Of a DNA stretch of 13,183 nucleotides, positions 1 to 7,997 are shown one piece after another. A program made the translations under genes and the position numbers. The notes under the pieces were generated by a model. The model was not told the origin of the DNA and made no database searches. It saw only the letters and a list, made by a program, of their open reading frames with translations. Within the stretch, counting starts at the first letter, position 1; every line of letters starts with the position of its first letter. The DNA is from Legionella longbeachae (lineage in GTDB: Bacteria; Pseudomonadota; Gammaproteobacteria; Legionellales; Legionellaceae), in contig JACPOX010000062.1 of assembly GCA_016191305.1 (NCBI GenBank), positions 1-13,183 of the forward strand, given 5' to 3'.

Positions 1-1
1 T

Positions 2-1063
2 GGTTTTCTGGTAACAATTAGTGGGGTTAGTGTCTTAGCATATACTACAAGTGGTATCGTGCTTGATGATCATCATTTCCATACTCAAAATATCACCCAA
101 AAATTGAAAGAAGGAATTTTTGGCATTGCAGAAGTGCTAGAACTTACCATTAGTGCATTAGATTCCATTCGAAAAAAATTAGCGGAAGAAGTTGAAAAGT
201 TTAAAGAGGAAAATATAAAACTTACTAATAACATTACTCAATTAAATCAAGATGTTGAAACTTTAAGCTATCAAGTTGAATTGTATGTCGAAACGGAAAA
301 ATTACTTCGCAGAACTCAGGAAGAACTAGAAAAAAAAGCAGAGTCTTTAACTAAAGACCTAGAAAAACAAAGTCAATTAATAGTTGATAACCAGAATGAA
401 ATACAACAAGTCAAAACAGCACATGAAAAAATACAATTGGAATTATCTAAAAAAGTTTCTGAATTATCGGATGTCAGAGAAAAGATGGGCATTGAAGTAA
501 ATAGAGCAAAAAAAATCGCATCTACTCTAGAAGGTACAGTAAAATCTCTATCAAATGCAGTGATCAGTGATTCAAATCAACGGCATGCTTTTCATGAAAA
601 ATTAAATATTTTTTTAACGGATAAAACAAACAGTTTTGACCAAGTAGCTGAACGCATTAACAAAGCCGAGATTGAGCTTGTTGAAGTAAAACACGAATTA
701 AAAAACAGCAATGAGCGTTATAAACAATTATTAAAAATCCAGGAAAAGCAAATTCGCCGACTGGAAGGACTGGATAAACATGTTGAAAATAGTCTTGATT
801 CGGAACCACTCCCCTTGCCAAGCAACGAATCTCTAAAAAGCGGAGGATTACTGAATTCTCTTATTATGAGTATTGAAAACAGTATCGATCCGGAACAACA
901 CCCCACGCAAAATAAAGAACCACTAAAAACAGGAGGATTACTAAATGCTCTTAGTTTCCTAAATATCCCACAAAAATGGATAGGTGTCGGGAAGAGCGAA
1001 CACACACCGGAGCAAGCACCTATCTCTACTGAAGAAATTACCCCAAATACCCAATCTTACTAA
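2..1063 (+). CDS. Membrane-anchored coiled-coil protein, 5'-partial (possible effector)
   Basis: The frame is open to the left edge of the window, so the gene begins upstream. A GTG at 59 could serve as a start but is probably internal, because the 19 codons before it encode a hydrophobic stretch (GFLVTISGVSVLAYTTSGIV) that looks like a transmembrane segment. Numbering from that GTG, residues about 30-240 are rich in Lys, Glu, Gln, Leu and Ile with heptad-like spacing and almost no Pro or Gly, which indicates a long coiled coil. Residues 243-302 are two copies of a 30-residue unit, followed by a polar, Pro/Thr-rich tail ending NTQSY. A membrane segment followed by a coiled coil is typical of the LegC-type Legionella effectors, but no family motif proves this. 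It could equally be a structural coiled-coil protein. The partial reading is sure; the function is not known. Confidence 0.75.
   Translation, partial: GFLVTISGVSVLAYTTSGIVLDDHHFHTQNITQKLKEGIFGIAEVLELTISALDSIRKKLAEEVEKFKEENIKLTNNITQLNQDVETLSYQVELYVETEKLLRRTQEELEKKAESLTKDLEKQSQLIVDNQNEIQQVKTAHEKIQLELSKKVSELSDVREKMGIEVNRAKKIASTLEGTVKSLSNAVISDSNQRHAFHEKLNIFLTDKTNSFDQVAERINKAEIELVEVKHELKNSNERYKQLLKIQEKQIRRLEGLDKHVENSLDSEPLPLPSNESLKSGGLLNSLIMSIENSIDPEQHPTQNKEPLKTGGLLNALSFLNIPQKWIGVGKSEHTPEQAPISTEEITPNTQSY
785..964 (+). repeat. Tandem duplication of a 90-bp unit in the coiled-coil gene
   Basis: Two adjacent in-frame 90-base units (785-874 and 875-964) encode 30 residues each. Both start with ENS, carry Asp and Glu early, and share the core LK(S/T)GGLLN. 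By eye 15 of 30 residues are identical. The copies lie just after the coiled coil and before the unique tail. The divergence suggests an old duplication kept under some constraint on the GGLLN core. Confidence 0.8.
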
Positions 1064-1099
1064 GCGAAAGGATTAATATTAATATAACTTGAATCGAGA

Positions 1100-1128
1100 T
1101 TGTGGAGCGGTTTAATTTCAGCTATTGT
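1100..1128 (+). promoter_or_regulatory. Weak candidate sigma-70 promoter for the ast operon
   Basis: TTGTGG (1100-1105) and TATTGT (1123-1128) are separated by 17 bases, and transcription would start shortly before the ATG at 1156. Both hexamers are imperfect. If real, the promoter would make the GTG at 1102 non-functional as a start. Confidence 0.25.
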
Positions 1129-1155
1129 GATAGTCTCTTGTTTAATATCAATAAC

Positions 1156-2379
1156 ATGATGCAACTATACCATAAGCTAATAAATATAATAAACCAGAAT
1201 CAATCAACTATGGTGAAACAACTTCACCAGTTTTGCCAGATTAATTCTGGCACTACCAATTTGCAGGGATTGGCAAAAATGGTTAGTGTGTTGAAATCAG
1301 CCTACAAACCCATATCAGACTCAATACACATTAAAAAGTTTCAACCTGTATCCACTATAAATATGTCAGGTGATATTAGCTTACAAAGTTGTGGTGATGC
1401 ACTTTTTATTAGAAAAAGATCTCATTTGAAACGACGTATTTTACTTGGTGGGCATATGGATACTGTTTATCCTGCAAATAGTTCGTTCCAAAAATTAACC
1501 TATCTTAATGATAATTGTATTAATGGTCCAGGTGTAACAGATATGAAAGGCGGCCTCATTGTAATGTTGCATGCTTTATCAGCCTTTGAACAAGCTGAGT
1601 GTGCCTCAGAACTAGGTTGGGATGTTTTTATAAATGCAGATGAAGAAATTGGCTCACCGACATCCAGTATATTTTTCGATGAACTAGCTCCCAACTATCA
1701 AGCTGCTTTAATCTATGAACCCGCGATGACGGAAAGCGGAACCTTGGCGAAAAATCGTAAAGGCAGTGGCAAATTGACTGTAATTGCAACTGGAAAAGCA
1801 GCACATGCAGGACGAGCTTTTACAGAGGGTCGAAATGCAATTTGTTATTTAGCGGAAGCAATAAGCGCAATAAACACACTTAATGAAAAACGTGATGGAG
1901 TTACAATAAATATCGGTCTTATCGCCGGAGGTGAGGCACTAAATATAGTTCCAGATAAAGCAGTAGCAAAACTTGACATCCGTATTAGTCTGCCTGAAGA
2001 TGAAACATGGGTGCGTGCCGAATTGGATAAAATTATTTACCAATTGAAACGTCCCGATTATTCGTTGAAAGTAGATGGTATTTTTGGTAGACCAGTAAAA
2101 CGTGTGTGTCACAGTACAGAACGTCTATTTCATCGTGTTCAACGTTTGGGACAAGATCTTGGTATCTCCATAGACTGGAAGGACAGTGGGGGTTGTTGTG
2201 ATGGGAATAATCTGGCACAACATGGTTTACCACTACTCGATACGCTTGGAGTTAGAGGGGGTAAGATTCACAGTACTGAAGAATATGTATTGCTGGATAG
2301 TTTATCAGAACGCGCAGCACTGAGCACCCTACTTTTACTTGATCTGGCACAAGGTGGATTAGAGGATCTAAAAAAATGA
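1156..2379 (+). CDS. M20-family zinc metallohydrolase (carboxypeptidase G2-like)
   Basis: This is a two-metal hydrolase of peptidase family M20, which cleaves amide bonds of acylated or C-terminal amino acids. Numbered from the upstream GTG at 1102, the metal and catalytic residues are His118-Asp120 (GGHMDTVYP), Asp147 (GVTDMKGG), the Glu181-Glu182 pair (NADEEIGSP), Glu206 (IYEPAM) and His390 (GGKIHSTEE). His235 lies in the dimerisation domain (AAHAGRAF). The spacing matches carboxypeptidase G2 almost residue for residue. The start is uncertain: the ATG at 1156 gives 407 residues, near the family length, while the GTG at 1102 adds 18 residues unlike the family. Neither has a clear ribosome site. 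The stop overlaps the astA start (ATGA), which implies co-translation. Because astE is absent, this enzyme may desuccinylate succinylglutamate (inference); a C-terminal glutamate-releasing activity is the alternative. Confidence 0.85.
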   Translation: MMQLYHKLINIINQNQSTMVKQLHQFCQINSGTTNLQGLAKMVSVLKSAYKPISDSIHIKKFQPVSTINMSGDISLQSCGDALFIRKRSHLKRRILLGGHMDTVYPANSSFQKLTYLNDNCINGPGVTDMKGGLIVMLHALSAFEQAECASELGWDVFINADEEIGSPTSSIFFDELAPNYQAALIYEPAMTESGTLAKNRKGSGKLTVIATGKAAHAGRAFTEGRNAICYLAEAISAINTLNEKRDGVTINIGLIAGGEALNIVPDKAVAKLDIRISLPEDETWVRAELDKIIYQLKRPDYSLKVDGIFGRPVKRVCHSTERLFHRVQRLGQDLGISIDWKDSGGCCDGNNLAQHGLPLLDTLGVRGGKIHSTEEYVLLDSLSERAALSTLLLLDLAQGGLEDLKK

Positions 2380-3419
2380 TGCTATTTCGAAGTGCACAAA
2401 ACTCAGATTTAGATGCAATTTTTCATTTAGCTGAAGAAAGTGGTTTTGGTATCACTACTCTTCCTAAGAATAAAGATTTATTAAAAAAACGCTTATATTG
2501 GTCTACTGATTCTTTTAAAAAAAACGTCAAACAACCGGATAAAGAATATTATCTATTTGTTTTAGAAAATCAAAGAAATAAAGAAATAATTGGCGTATCA
2601 GCTATTGAATCGCGCACTGGGCACGAAACTCCTTTTTACTCTTATAAAGTTTCCAAACGTACTCGAATTTGCCGTTCATTAAATATACGCAGTGATTACG
2701 AGGTTCTTAGCCTGGTAAACGATAATCAAGGTCGAAGTGAAATATGCACCCTTTTTTTGGATCCAAACCATAGAAGAAATAATTATGGTTTATTACTCTC
2801 CAAATCACGATTCCTCTTCATGGCCCAAAACCCTGAACGTTTTGCTTCCACAGTTATTGCCGAAATGCGTGGTAATTCTGACCCCAAAGGTATATCTCCT
2901 TTTTGGAACAATGTAGGGAGTCATTTTTTTCATATGTCTTTTGCCGAGGCAGACCGTCTGACCTTAGCAACTGATAAACAGTTTATCGCCGATTTGATGC
3001 CACGCAATCCTATATATATCAAATTGCTTTCACCAGAAGCACAAGCTGTCATCGGACAACCTCATCCCTCCACCATGGCAGCAATGAATATTTTATTAAA
3101 AGAAGGTTTTCGTTATAACAATTATATTGATATTTTTGATGCTGGACCTACTCTCGAAGCCCCTTTAGCGGAAATAAAAACCATAGAATTATGCAATATA
3201 GTCACTGTAAAAAATATTAGTGACGTAGTGAGCAGTTCAGACTATTTGTTAGCTAATACACAAATAGATTTTCGTGCAACCATTAATTTTGCGTTGATCA
3301 ACAAAGAAAACAATACGTGTATTATCAGTAAAAAAACAGCTGAACTATTGAAAGTCAAATGCGGACATAAATTGTGCATAGCTCCTTTACAACTGGATCG
3401 TGGTGAATCTGATGTCTAA
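2376..3419 (+). CDS. astA: Arginine N-succinyltransferase
   Basis: AstA transfers succinyl from succinyl-CoA to the alpha-amino group of arginine, the first step of the cytoplasmic AST pathway. The 347-residue length matches E. coli AstA (344). Family blocks are visible in order: [18 protein letters not shown] (121-138), [12 protein letters not shown] (140-151), IAEMRG (161-166), SPFWNNVG (174-181), LMPRNPIY (207-214), IGQPHPST with the likely catalytic His230, and [19 protein letters not shown] (243-261). The fold is GNAT-like. The ATG at 2376 overlaps the preceding stop by four bases; the next codon is also ATG, so the exact start may be one codon later. The gene appears intact although the next pathway enzyme, AstB, is broken. 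A homologue acting on ornithine (AruF-like) is possible. Confidence 0.95.
   Translation: MMLFRSAQNSDLDAIFHLAEESGFGITTLPKNKDLLKKRLYWSTDSFKKNVKQPDKEYYLFVLENQRNKEIIGVSAIESRTGHETPFYSYKVSKRTRICRSLNIRSDYEVLSLVNDNQGRSEICTLFLDPNHRRNNYGLLLSKSRFLFMAQNPERFASTVIAEMRGNSDPKGISPFWNNVGSHFFHMSFAEADRLTLATDKQFIADLMPRNPIYIKLLSPEAQAVIGQPHPSTMAAMNILLKEGFRYNNYIDIFDAGPTLEAPLAEIKTIELCNIVTVKNISDVVSSSDYLLANTQIDFRATINFALINKENNTCIISKKTAELLKVKCGHKLCIAPLQLDRGESDV
3402..3406 (+). promoter_or_regulatory. Ribosome binding site that fixes the astD start
   Basis: GGTGA lies five bases before the ATG at 3412, inside the end of astA. This favours 3412 over the in-frame GTG codons at 3400 and 3403. Confidence 0.55.
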
Positions 3420-4899
3420 ATTACATATAATACAAAGTAAAGGCCAATATATTAATGGTCAATGGCAAAAAGGAAATGGCGTTACTTTTAAGTCTATAAA
3501 TCCAGGTAATGGCACTGTACTATGGCAAGGTTCAAATGCCACTGAACAAGAAATTTCTGCTGCAACATATGCTGCGCAGCAAGCACTTTTTACATGGTCT
3601 ACTCTTGATTTTGAAGAGCGCGCCAATTTTACCAAAAAATTCGCACAACAAATTGAAAAGAAACAAGATCAATTAGCACATTTAATTTCATTGGAAACAG
3701 GAAAACCCTTATGGGAAGCACTTACTGAAGTCAGCGCAGTTATAGGTAAAGTTAATCTCTCCATTCAGTCTTATTATGAGAGAACTTGGGCAAAAACAAC
3801 ACGAACTCAAGAAGCAAATGCCTGTCTACGTTTTAAACCTCAAGGTGTTGTCGCGGTTCTTGGTGCTTTTAATTTCCCTGCACATTTAAGTAATGGACAT
3901 ATAGTACCCGCCCTCCTAGCAGGAAATACCGTTCTTTATAAGCCAAGTGAACAAACGCCTGCCGTCGCAGAATTTGTCTTGCAATGTTGGCATGACAGTG
4001 GTTTACCTGCTGGGGTAATAAACTGCTTACAAGGGGATGGTGGGTCTGGCAAGATCTTGCTTGCACAAGACATCCAAGGGCTTTATTTTACAGGTAGCTA
4101 TGCAACTGGCTTACATATTCATCAACAGTTTAGTGATAGACCCGAGGTTATTTTAGCACTGGAAATGGGGGGAAATAATCCTTTAGTCATTGATAAAATT
4201 AATGATCTAAATGCCGCTGTTTACCATACACTCCTATCTACGCTACTTACTTCTGGGCAACGATGCACTTGTGCTCGACGCGTGATTATTCCTGATTCAC
4301 ATCAAGGCGATGAATTTTTACATCGTTTTATCAAAATGTGTCAATTAGTCCAAGTAGGATATTTTGATCAACAACCAGAACCCTTTATGGGACCTGTGAT
4401 CAGTCATACACAAGCATTAAAACACCTTCATAAACAAAAAAAACTCATTGAATCAGGTGGTATATCATTATTGCACATGCAATTACTTGCTGATAATACT
4501 GGTCTACTGTCACCAGGAATTATAGATATGAGTCACTACCCCAATCCCAGCGATGAGGAAATTTTTGCACCCTTGGTACAAATCTATCGCTACAGTAATT
4601 TTGAACAAGCGATAGATTTAGCTAATCAAACTCGTTATGGGCTTGCTGCTGGATTATTAAGTGATAATGAACAGCATTATCAACAATTTTATCAAAAAGT
4701 ACGTGCAGGATTAATTAATTGGAACAGGCCTACAACGGGTGCTGCCAGTAGCCTTCCTTTTGGAGGTGTTGGTTTGAGTGGAAATCATCGACCAAGCGCT
4801 TATTTTGCTGCAGATTATTGCTCATTCCCAGTTGCCAGCATGGAACAACCACTTTTAGTAATGCCCAGCCAGATTTTACCTGGTATTCCACAAGAGTAA
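3412..4899 (+). CDS. astD: Succinylglutamate-semialdehyde dehydrogenase
   Basis: AstD oxidises N-succinylglutamate 5-semialdehyde to N-succinylglutamate with NAD, the fourth step of the AST pathway. It is a complete aldehyde dehydrogenase of 495 residues from the ATG at 3412 (E. coli AstD has 492). Motifs include [10 protein letters not shown], the cofactor-region [20 protein letters not shown] with the oxyanion Asn154, [17 protein letters not shown] with general base Glu251, and [10 protein letters not shown] with catalytic Cys285. The C-terminal [20 protein letters not shown] is typical of AstD and separates it from generic aldehyde dehydrogenases. The first eight bases overlap the end of astA. 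There is no sign of damage, so this protein should be functional even though the pathway is interrupted upstream at astB. Confidence 0.95.
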   Translation: MSKLHIIQSKGQYINGQWQKGNGVTFKSINPGNGTVLWQGSNATEQEISAATYAAQQALFTWSTLDFEERANFTKKFAQQIEKKQDQLAHLISLETGKPLWEALTEVSAVIGKVNLSIQSYYERTWAKTTRTQEANACLRFKPQGVVAVLGAFNFPAHLSNGHIVPALLAGNTVLYKPSEQTPAVAEFVLQCWHDSGLPAGVINCLQGDGGSGKILLAQDIQGLYFTGSYATGLHIHQQFSDRPEVILALEMGGNNPLVIDKINDLNAAVYHTLLSTLLTSGQRCTCARRVIIPDSHQGDEFLHRFIKMCQLVQVGYFDQQPEPFMGPVISHTQALKHLHKQKKLIESGGISLLHMQLLADNTGLLSPGIIDMSHYPNPSDEEIFAPLVQIYRYSNFEQAIDLANQTRYGLAAGLLSDNEQHYQQFYQKVRAGLINWNRPTTGAASSLPFGGVGLSGNHRPSAYFAADYCSFPVASMEQPLLVMPSQILPGIPQE

Positions 4900-4924
4900 T
4901 AAATTTTTTAATGGACAATTAAAG

Positions 4925-6120
4925 ATGAATTTTTATGAGTTAAACATAGATGGATTGGTAGGCCCAACTCACAATTATGCAGGTCTTGCGTCAGGCAATA
5001 TTGCATCAGTGAATAATGCATTAAGTTGCTCTAATCCTCAATCAGCTGCTTTGCAAGGTTTAGAGAAAATGCGTATGCTTCATAAGCTGGGCTTGAAGCA
5101 AGGTCTACTACCACCCCACCAACGCCCCAATCTCGAGCTACTCTATCAACTGGGTTTTCATGGCACAGCAGAGGAACAAATAAGTAAAGCCCATAAAACA
5201 GCACCCCAACTGCTTAGCGCCTGTTATTCCTCTTCCAGTATGTGGACAGCTAATGCAGCGACAGTTTCTCCAAGTAATGATACCCTTGATAATAAACTAC
5301 ATTTTATCGCATCAGTCTTAGTCATGCTCAACCTGGAATCCATCTGTTTGTCTATGGGAAGCAAGCACTAGGTAAAAGCACCATTGGGCCAGAAAAATAT
5401 CCAGCTCGACAAACTCGCGAAGCATCAGAAGCTATAATACGACAACATCAATTACCCCCCGAGCGAGTAGTTTTTGCTTGTCAAAATCCGCTGGCTATTG
5501 ATCAAGGGGTGTTTCACAACGATGTTATTTCTGTTGCAAATGAATCTGTATTTTTAGTTCATGAGCACGCTTTTTACCAACAGGATTCAGTACTTAAAGA
5601 ATTATATGAAAAAGCAACATTTCCTTTAACAATTGTTGAAATTTCTCAAGAGCAACTAAGTATTCGCGATGCAGTAAATACCTATCTATTTAATTCACAA
5701 ATTATCAGTTTACCAGAGAGAAACTCTATGATGCTTCTTGCCCCCTTGGAGTGTCAAAACAATTTTCGTACTAATATCTGTATTGAGAAAATACTTGCAG
5801 ATGCCAACAATCCTATTAATTCTGTTCATTTTTTCGATCTCAAACAAAGCATGCGTAATGGTGGTGGTCCCGCTTGCCTTAGATTACGCATACCTATGAA
5901 TGAACACGAACTGGAAGCGATGCATCAAGGTGTATTGGTTGATGATAACTTATTCAATATCTTAGAAAAATGGGTATTAAAGCATTATCGTAGCGAATTA
6001 AATGCAACAGATTTAGCTGATCCCCACTTAATTAATGAAAGTTTCGTAGCTTTAGATGAATTAACCCACATTTTAAAACTTGGTTCAATTTATCCTTTCC
6101 AATTAGAGAAGACAAATTAA
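4925..6120 (+). pseudogene. astB: N-succinylarginine dihydrolase, internal deletion and frameshift
   Basis: AstB converts succinylarginine to succinylornithine, ammonia and CO2. The 5' part (4925 to about 5314) matches the AstB N-terminus: [26 protein letters not shown] and [20 protein letters not shown]. At about 5306-5320 the match jumps to the other frame and resumes at 5320 with [13 protein letters not shown], then [22 protein letters not shown] (catalytic His) and [11 protein letters not shown] (catalytic Cys) to the stop at 6120. Compared with the 447-residue E. coli protein as I recall it, about 50 codons are missing, including the GDEGAANH block that carries the catalytic Glu. Reading straight on, translation ends at a TAG at 5369-5371 after 148 residues. 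The span of 1196 bases is not a multiple of three. A restart at the GTG at 5509 would give only a dead C-terminal piece. The gene starts 25 bases after astD. Confidence 0.9.
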
Positions 6121-6121
6121 A

Positions 6122-6892
6122 ATGTGGAAAACAATACTAGGAAGATGCATTTATACATCACCTTCCGGTTATAAAGTGTATCAAAACTTATTTTATCGCT
6201 GGTTGACCTTAGGAAGTAATGCGTTGCAAACAGTGATTAACCGCCATAGTCCTCATAAACCTGGTTTGTATTATCTACCTGCTCTAACCCTAATGGCACG
6301 TAAATATCCAGGCACAACTTGCCTTTTAGGTCTTGGTGGGGCTGGAGTTGCATTAATGCTAAACGATTCATCAGTAACAGCCATAGATAATAGCGAAGAA
6401 GTAATTGATATAGCCAAACGATTTTTTATGATAGAAAATTTAAAAAATTTAACAGTAATTCATAATAATGCTATGAATTATGTACAAAGCTGTACAGAAA
6501 GATACTCTCATTTAATTGTTGACCTCTATAATGCAAATCATTTTCCTCCTGAATGTATTAATGATGAATTCTTTGTCTCATGTAAAAATATAATCACTGA
6601 AGATGGAGTGTTAGCAATTAATTTAGCTAATACAAAAGAACAATGGCCTATTTTTCAATTAGTTAAAAAACAATTTAGTCATACACTTGTTATTCCAGTT
6701 AAAAAAAGTGCCAATATAGTTATTTTGGCATTTCCTAATAAAGGTAAGGAATTATTTATTAATAAAATAAATGAAACCAATACATTTAAACGGATTCTTT
6801 GGGTTGACTCTTGGGGATATGTTGGAGATTATAAAAAATCAATTTTTTTATGTGATAGAGAGTCCTGCTTAAGAACTTGCAACTCAGTATAA
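6122..6892 (+). CDS. Spermidine-synthase-like / SAM-dependent methyltransferase-fold protein
   Basis: This 256-residue protein has the Rossmann fold of the polyamine synthase and methyltransferase superfamily. GLGGAG (70-75) is the nucleotide-binding loop, Asp89 (TAIDNS) is the expected ribose-binding acid, and LIVDLYNANHFP (131-142) corresponds to the aminopropyltransferase catalytic loop. The short N-terminal segment (YKVYQNLFYRWL, then LQTVINRHSPHKPGLYYLPAL) resembles a trimmed spermidine-synthase N-domain. The canonical GGGDG and the DD of the second loop are replaced (HNNAMNYV), so classic spermidine synthesis is doubtful. The ATG follows the astB stop by one base, with GAGAAG upstream in the astB end, so it is probably the last gene of the ast operon. 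Its substrate is unknown. Polyamine-related chemistry downstream of arginine or ornithine is an attractive but unproved idea. Confidence 0.75.
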   Translation: MWKTILGRCIYTSPSGYKVYQNLFYRWLTLGSNALQTVINRHSPHKPGLYYLPALTLMARKYPGTTCLLGLGGAGVALMLNDSSVTAIDNSEEVIDIAKRFFMIENLKNLTVIHNNAMNYVQSCTERYSHLIVDLYNANHFPPECINDEFFVSCKNIITEDGVLAINLANTKEQWPIFQLVKKQFSHTLVIPVKKSANIVILAFPNKGKELFINKINETNTFKRILWVDSWGYVGDYKKSIFLCDRESCLRTCNSV

Positions 6893-6973
6893 ACTAAGTG
6901 GACGGCACTAGGCAGACCCAATTAAAGACCTAGCGCTTTGCTCACTCTACTTCTATCACTCCTCACAACCCTT

Positions 6974-6979
6974 AAGGAG
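6974..6979 (+). promoter_or_regulatory. Strong Shine-Dalgarno that decides the start at 6986
   Basis: AAGGAG lies six bases before the ATG at 6986. It selects this ATG over the TTG at 6938, which would add 16 residues read through the non-coding leader. Confidence 0.85.
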
Positions 6980-6985
6980 AACAAC

Positions 6986-7912
6986 ATGCTTAATAGACAG
7001 ATAGAACTCAAAGATCTAAATTTGTCTAAGTCAGACCTATTACAATATATTAATGAAATATATCTTCCCCACAAAGGACATATTGTTATTACAGCTACTT
7101 TACTACAAAATATTTTCAAAAATTACTTGATTCATAAAAATATCTGCGACAAGGAAATAAACGTTTTCCCCCAATATTACCACTGTTATACTTCCCTCAA
7201 AGAAGATATTCACAAAGCTATTTATGACTATAAAACAATACCCCCTGTAAAGATGAAGAAAATGATGATTATATGCGGAAGCTGTACTGCTTCTGGCAAA
7301 ACAACGTATCTTAAAACACTAGGCGAAAAATTCACTACAGATGAGGAAATATTATTGGATGAATATCCAGTAAAAGACAACAATGATTCAAGGTTGCTAT
7401 TTGCAAAGAACAAAAAGCTTCCTGTAGATTTTATCTTTATTTGTAGAGACACACTTTTGTGTGCAGAGCTGCGTGAAAAACGTTTATTAAATGAGCAATC
7501 ATTCAAGACATATAGCACACTCTCTCCGAGAGAAGAAGCGGAAAATTTTGTTGAGAATAGCATCATCTGCACCGAATGGTTTGTTCAATATGCGAAAAAA
7601 AAACTTGAAAATGAACCTATGTGGCTACCAGAAATTTATTACAATCATCATGGGGAGCAAACACAGCCTATCAAGTTAGACAACGGGACATATACTTATT
7701 ATGAAAATATGCCACTCTCTGCAGTCATAGAGCATTTAGATAAACTGAAAGTTAATAAAGAAGACTACATCAAAAAAATAATAGAACTAATTAGAAAGAG
7801 AACGTATATACCCGGGAGAATGTCGGAGACTCAGATGACTTTGTTTGCATCATCAGCCCCCGTTCAGCCTGGCAATAATGAAAATCAAATCACAAATCAC
7901 ACACTCATATAA
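6986..7912 (+). CDS. P-loop kinase-like protein of unknown function
   Basis: The product has 308 residues. A hydrophobic strand MMIICG leads into a nucleotide-binding loop GSCTASGKTTYL (98-109), in which Gly104, Lys105 and Thr106 fit a Walker A motif but the first conserved glycine is Ser99 or shifted by one residue. EILLDEYP (121-128) is a possible second acidic motif. FIFICRDTLLCAELREKRLL (149-168) has arginines placed like the lid of small kinases. The combination resembles zeta-toxin or phosphotransferase-type P-loop kinases, without a firm match. The N-terminal 90 residues and the last 100 have no recognised domain; the tail is polar (SSAPVQPGNNENQ). No antitoxin-like gene lies next to it, which argues against a standard toxin-antitoxin pair. 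It may be a stand-alone enzyme or a secreted effector. Confidence 0.7.
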   Translation: MLNRQIELKDLNLSKSDLLQYINEIYLPHKGHIVITATLLQNIFKNYLIHKNICDKEINVFPQYYHCYTSLKEDIHKAIYDYKTIPPVKMKKMMIICGSCTASGKTTYLKTLGEKFTTDEEILLDEYPVKDNNDSRLLFAKNKKLPVDFIFICRDTLLCAELREKRLLNEQSFKTYSTLSPREEAENFVENSIICTEWFVQYAKKKLENEPMWLPEIYYNHHGEQTQPIKLDNGTYTYYENMPLSAVIEHLDKLKVNKEDYIKKIIELIRKRTYIPGRMSETQMTLFASSAPVQPGNNENQITNHTLI

Positions 7913-7920
7913 GTAAATTA

Positions 7921-7952
7921 GTAAACGTTGACGCCATTGCGTGAACGTTTAC
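7921..7952 (+). terminator. Strong hairpin, probably a shared terminator between convergent genes
   Basis: Arms 7921-7934 (GTAAACGTTGACGC) and 7939-7952 (GCGTGAACGTTTAC) pair over 14 positions with one G-G mismatch around the loop CATT. TTTT follows on the + strand, with ATTTTT further on. It lies nine bases after the stop of the P-loop gene and 45 bases past the end of frr, so it probably serves both strands. The T-run is weaker on the - strand. Confidence 0.75.
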
Positions 7953-7997
7953 TTTTAATGATATTTTTCTGAATCTGAGCAACTCTTGAAAAAAATT

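Noticed and set aside
1073..1087. TTAATATTAATAT as a PmrA-type operator
   Set aside because: The half-sites repeat every six bases, not with the spacing expected of the PmrA site; this is probably simple AT-rich sequence.
5509..6120. A separate 203-residue gene starting at GTG 5509
   Set aside because: It is the in-frame 3' part of the broken astB; homology to AstB continues upstream of the GTG to about 5320, and no ribosome site precedes the GTG.
6905..6936. Hairpin CTAGG/CCTAG after the spermidine-synthase-like gene as a terminator
   Set aside because: Only five contiguous pairs, a 16-base loop and no T-run; too weak to call.
6938..6985. N-terminal extension of the P-loop protein from TTG 6938
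   Set aside because: AAGGAG at 6974-6979 is ideally placed for the ATG at 6986, and the extension reads through the ribosome site and non-coding leader.
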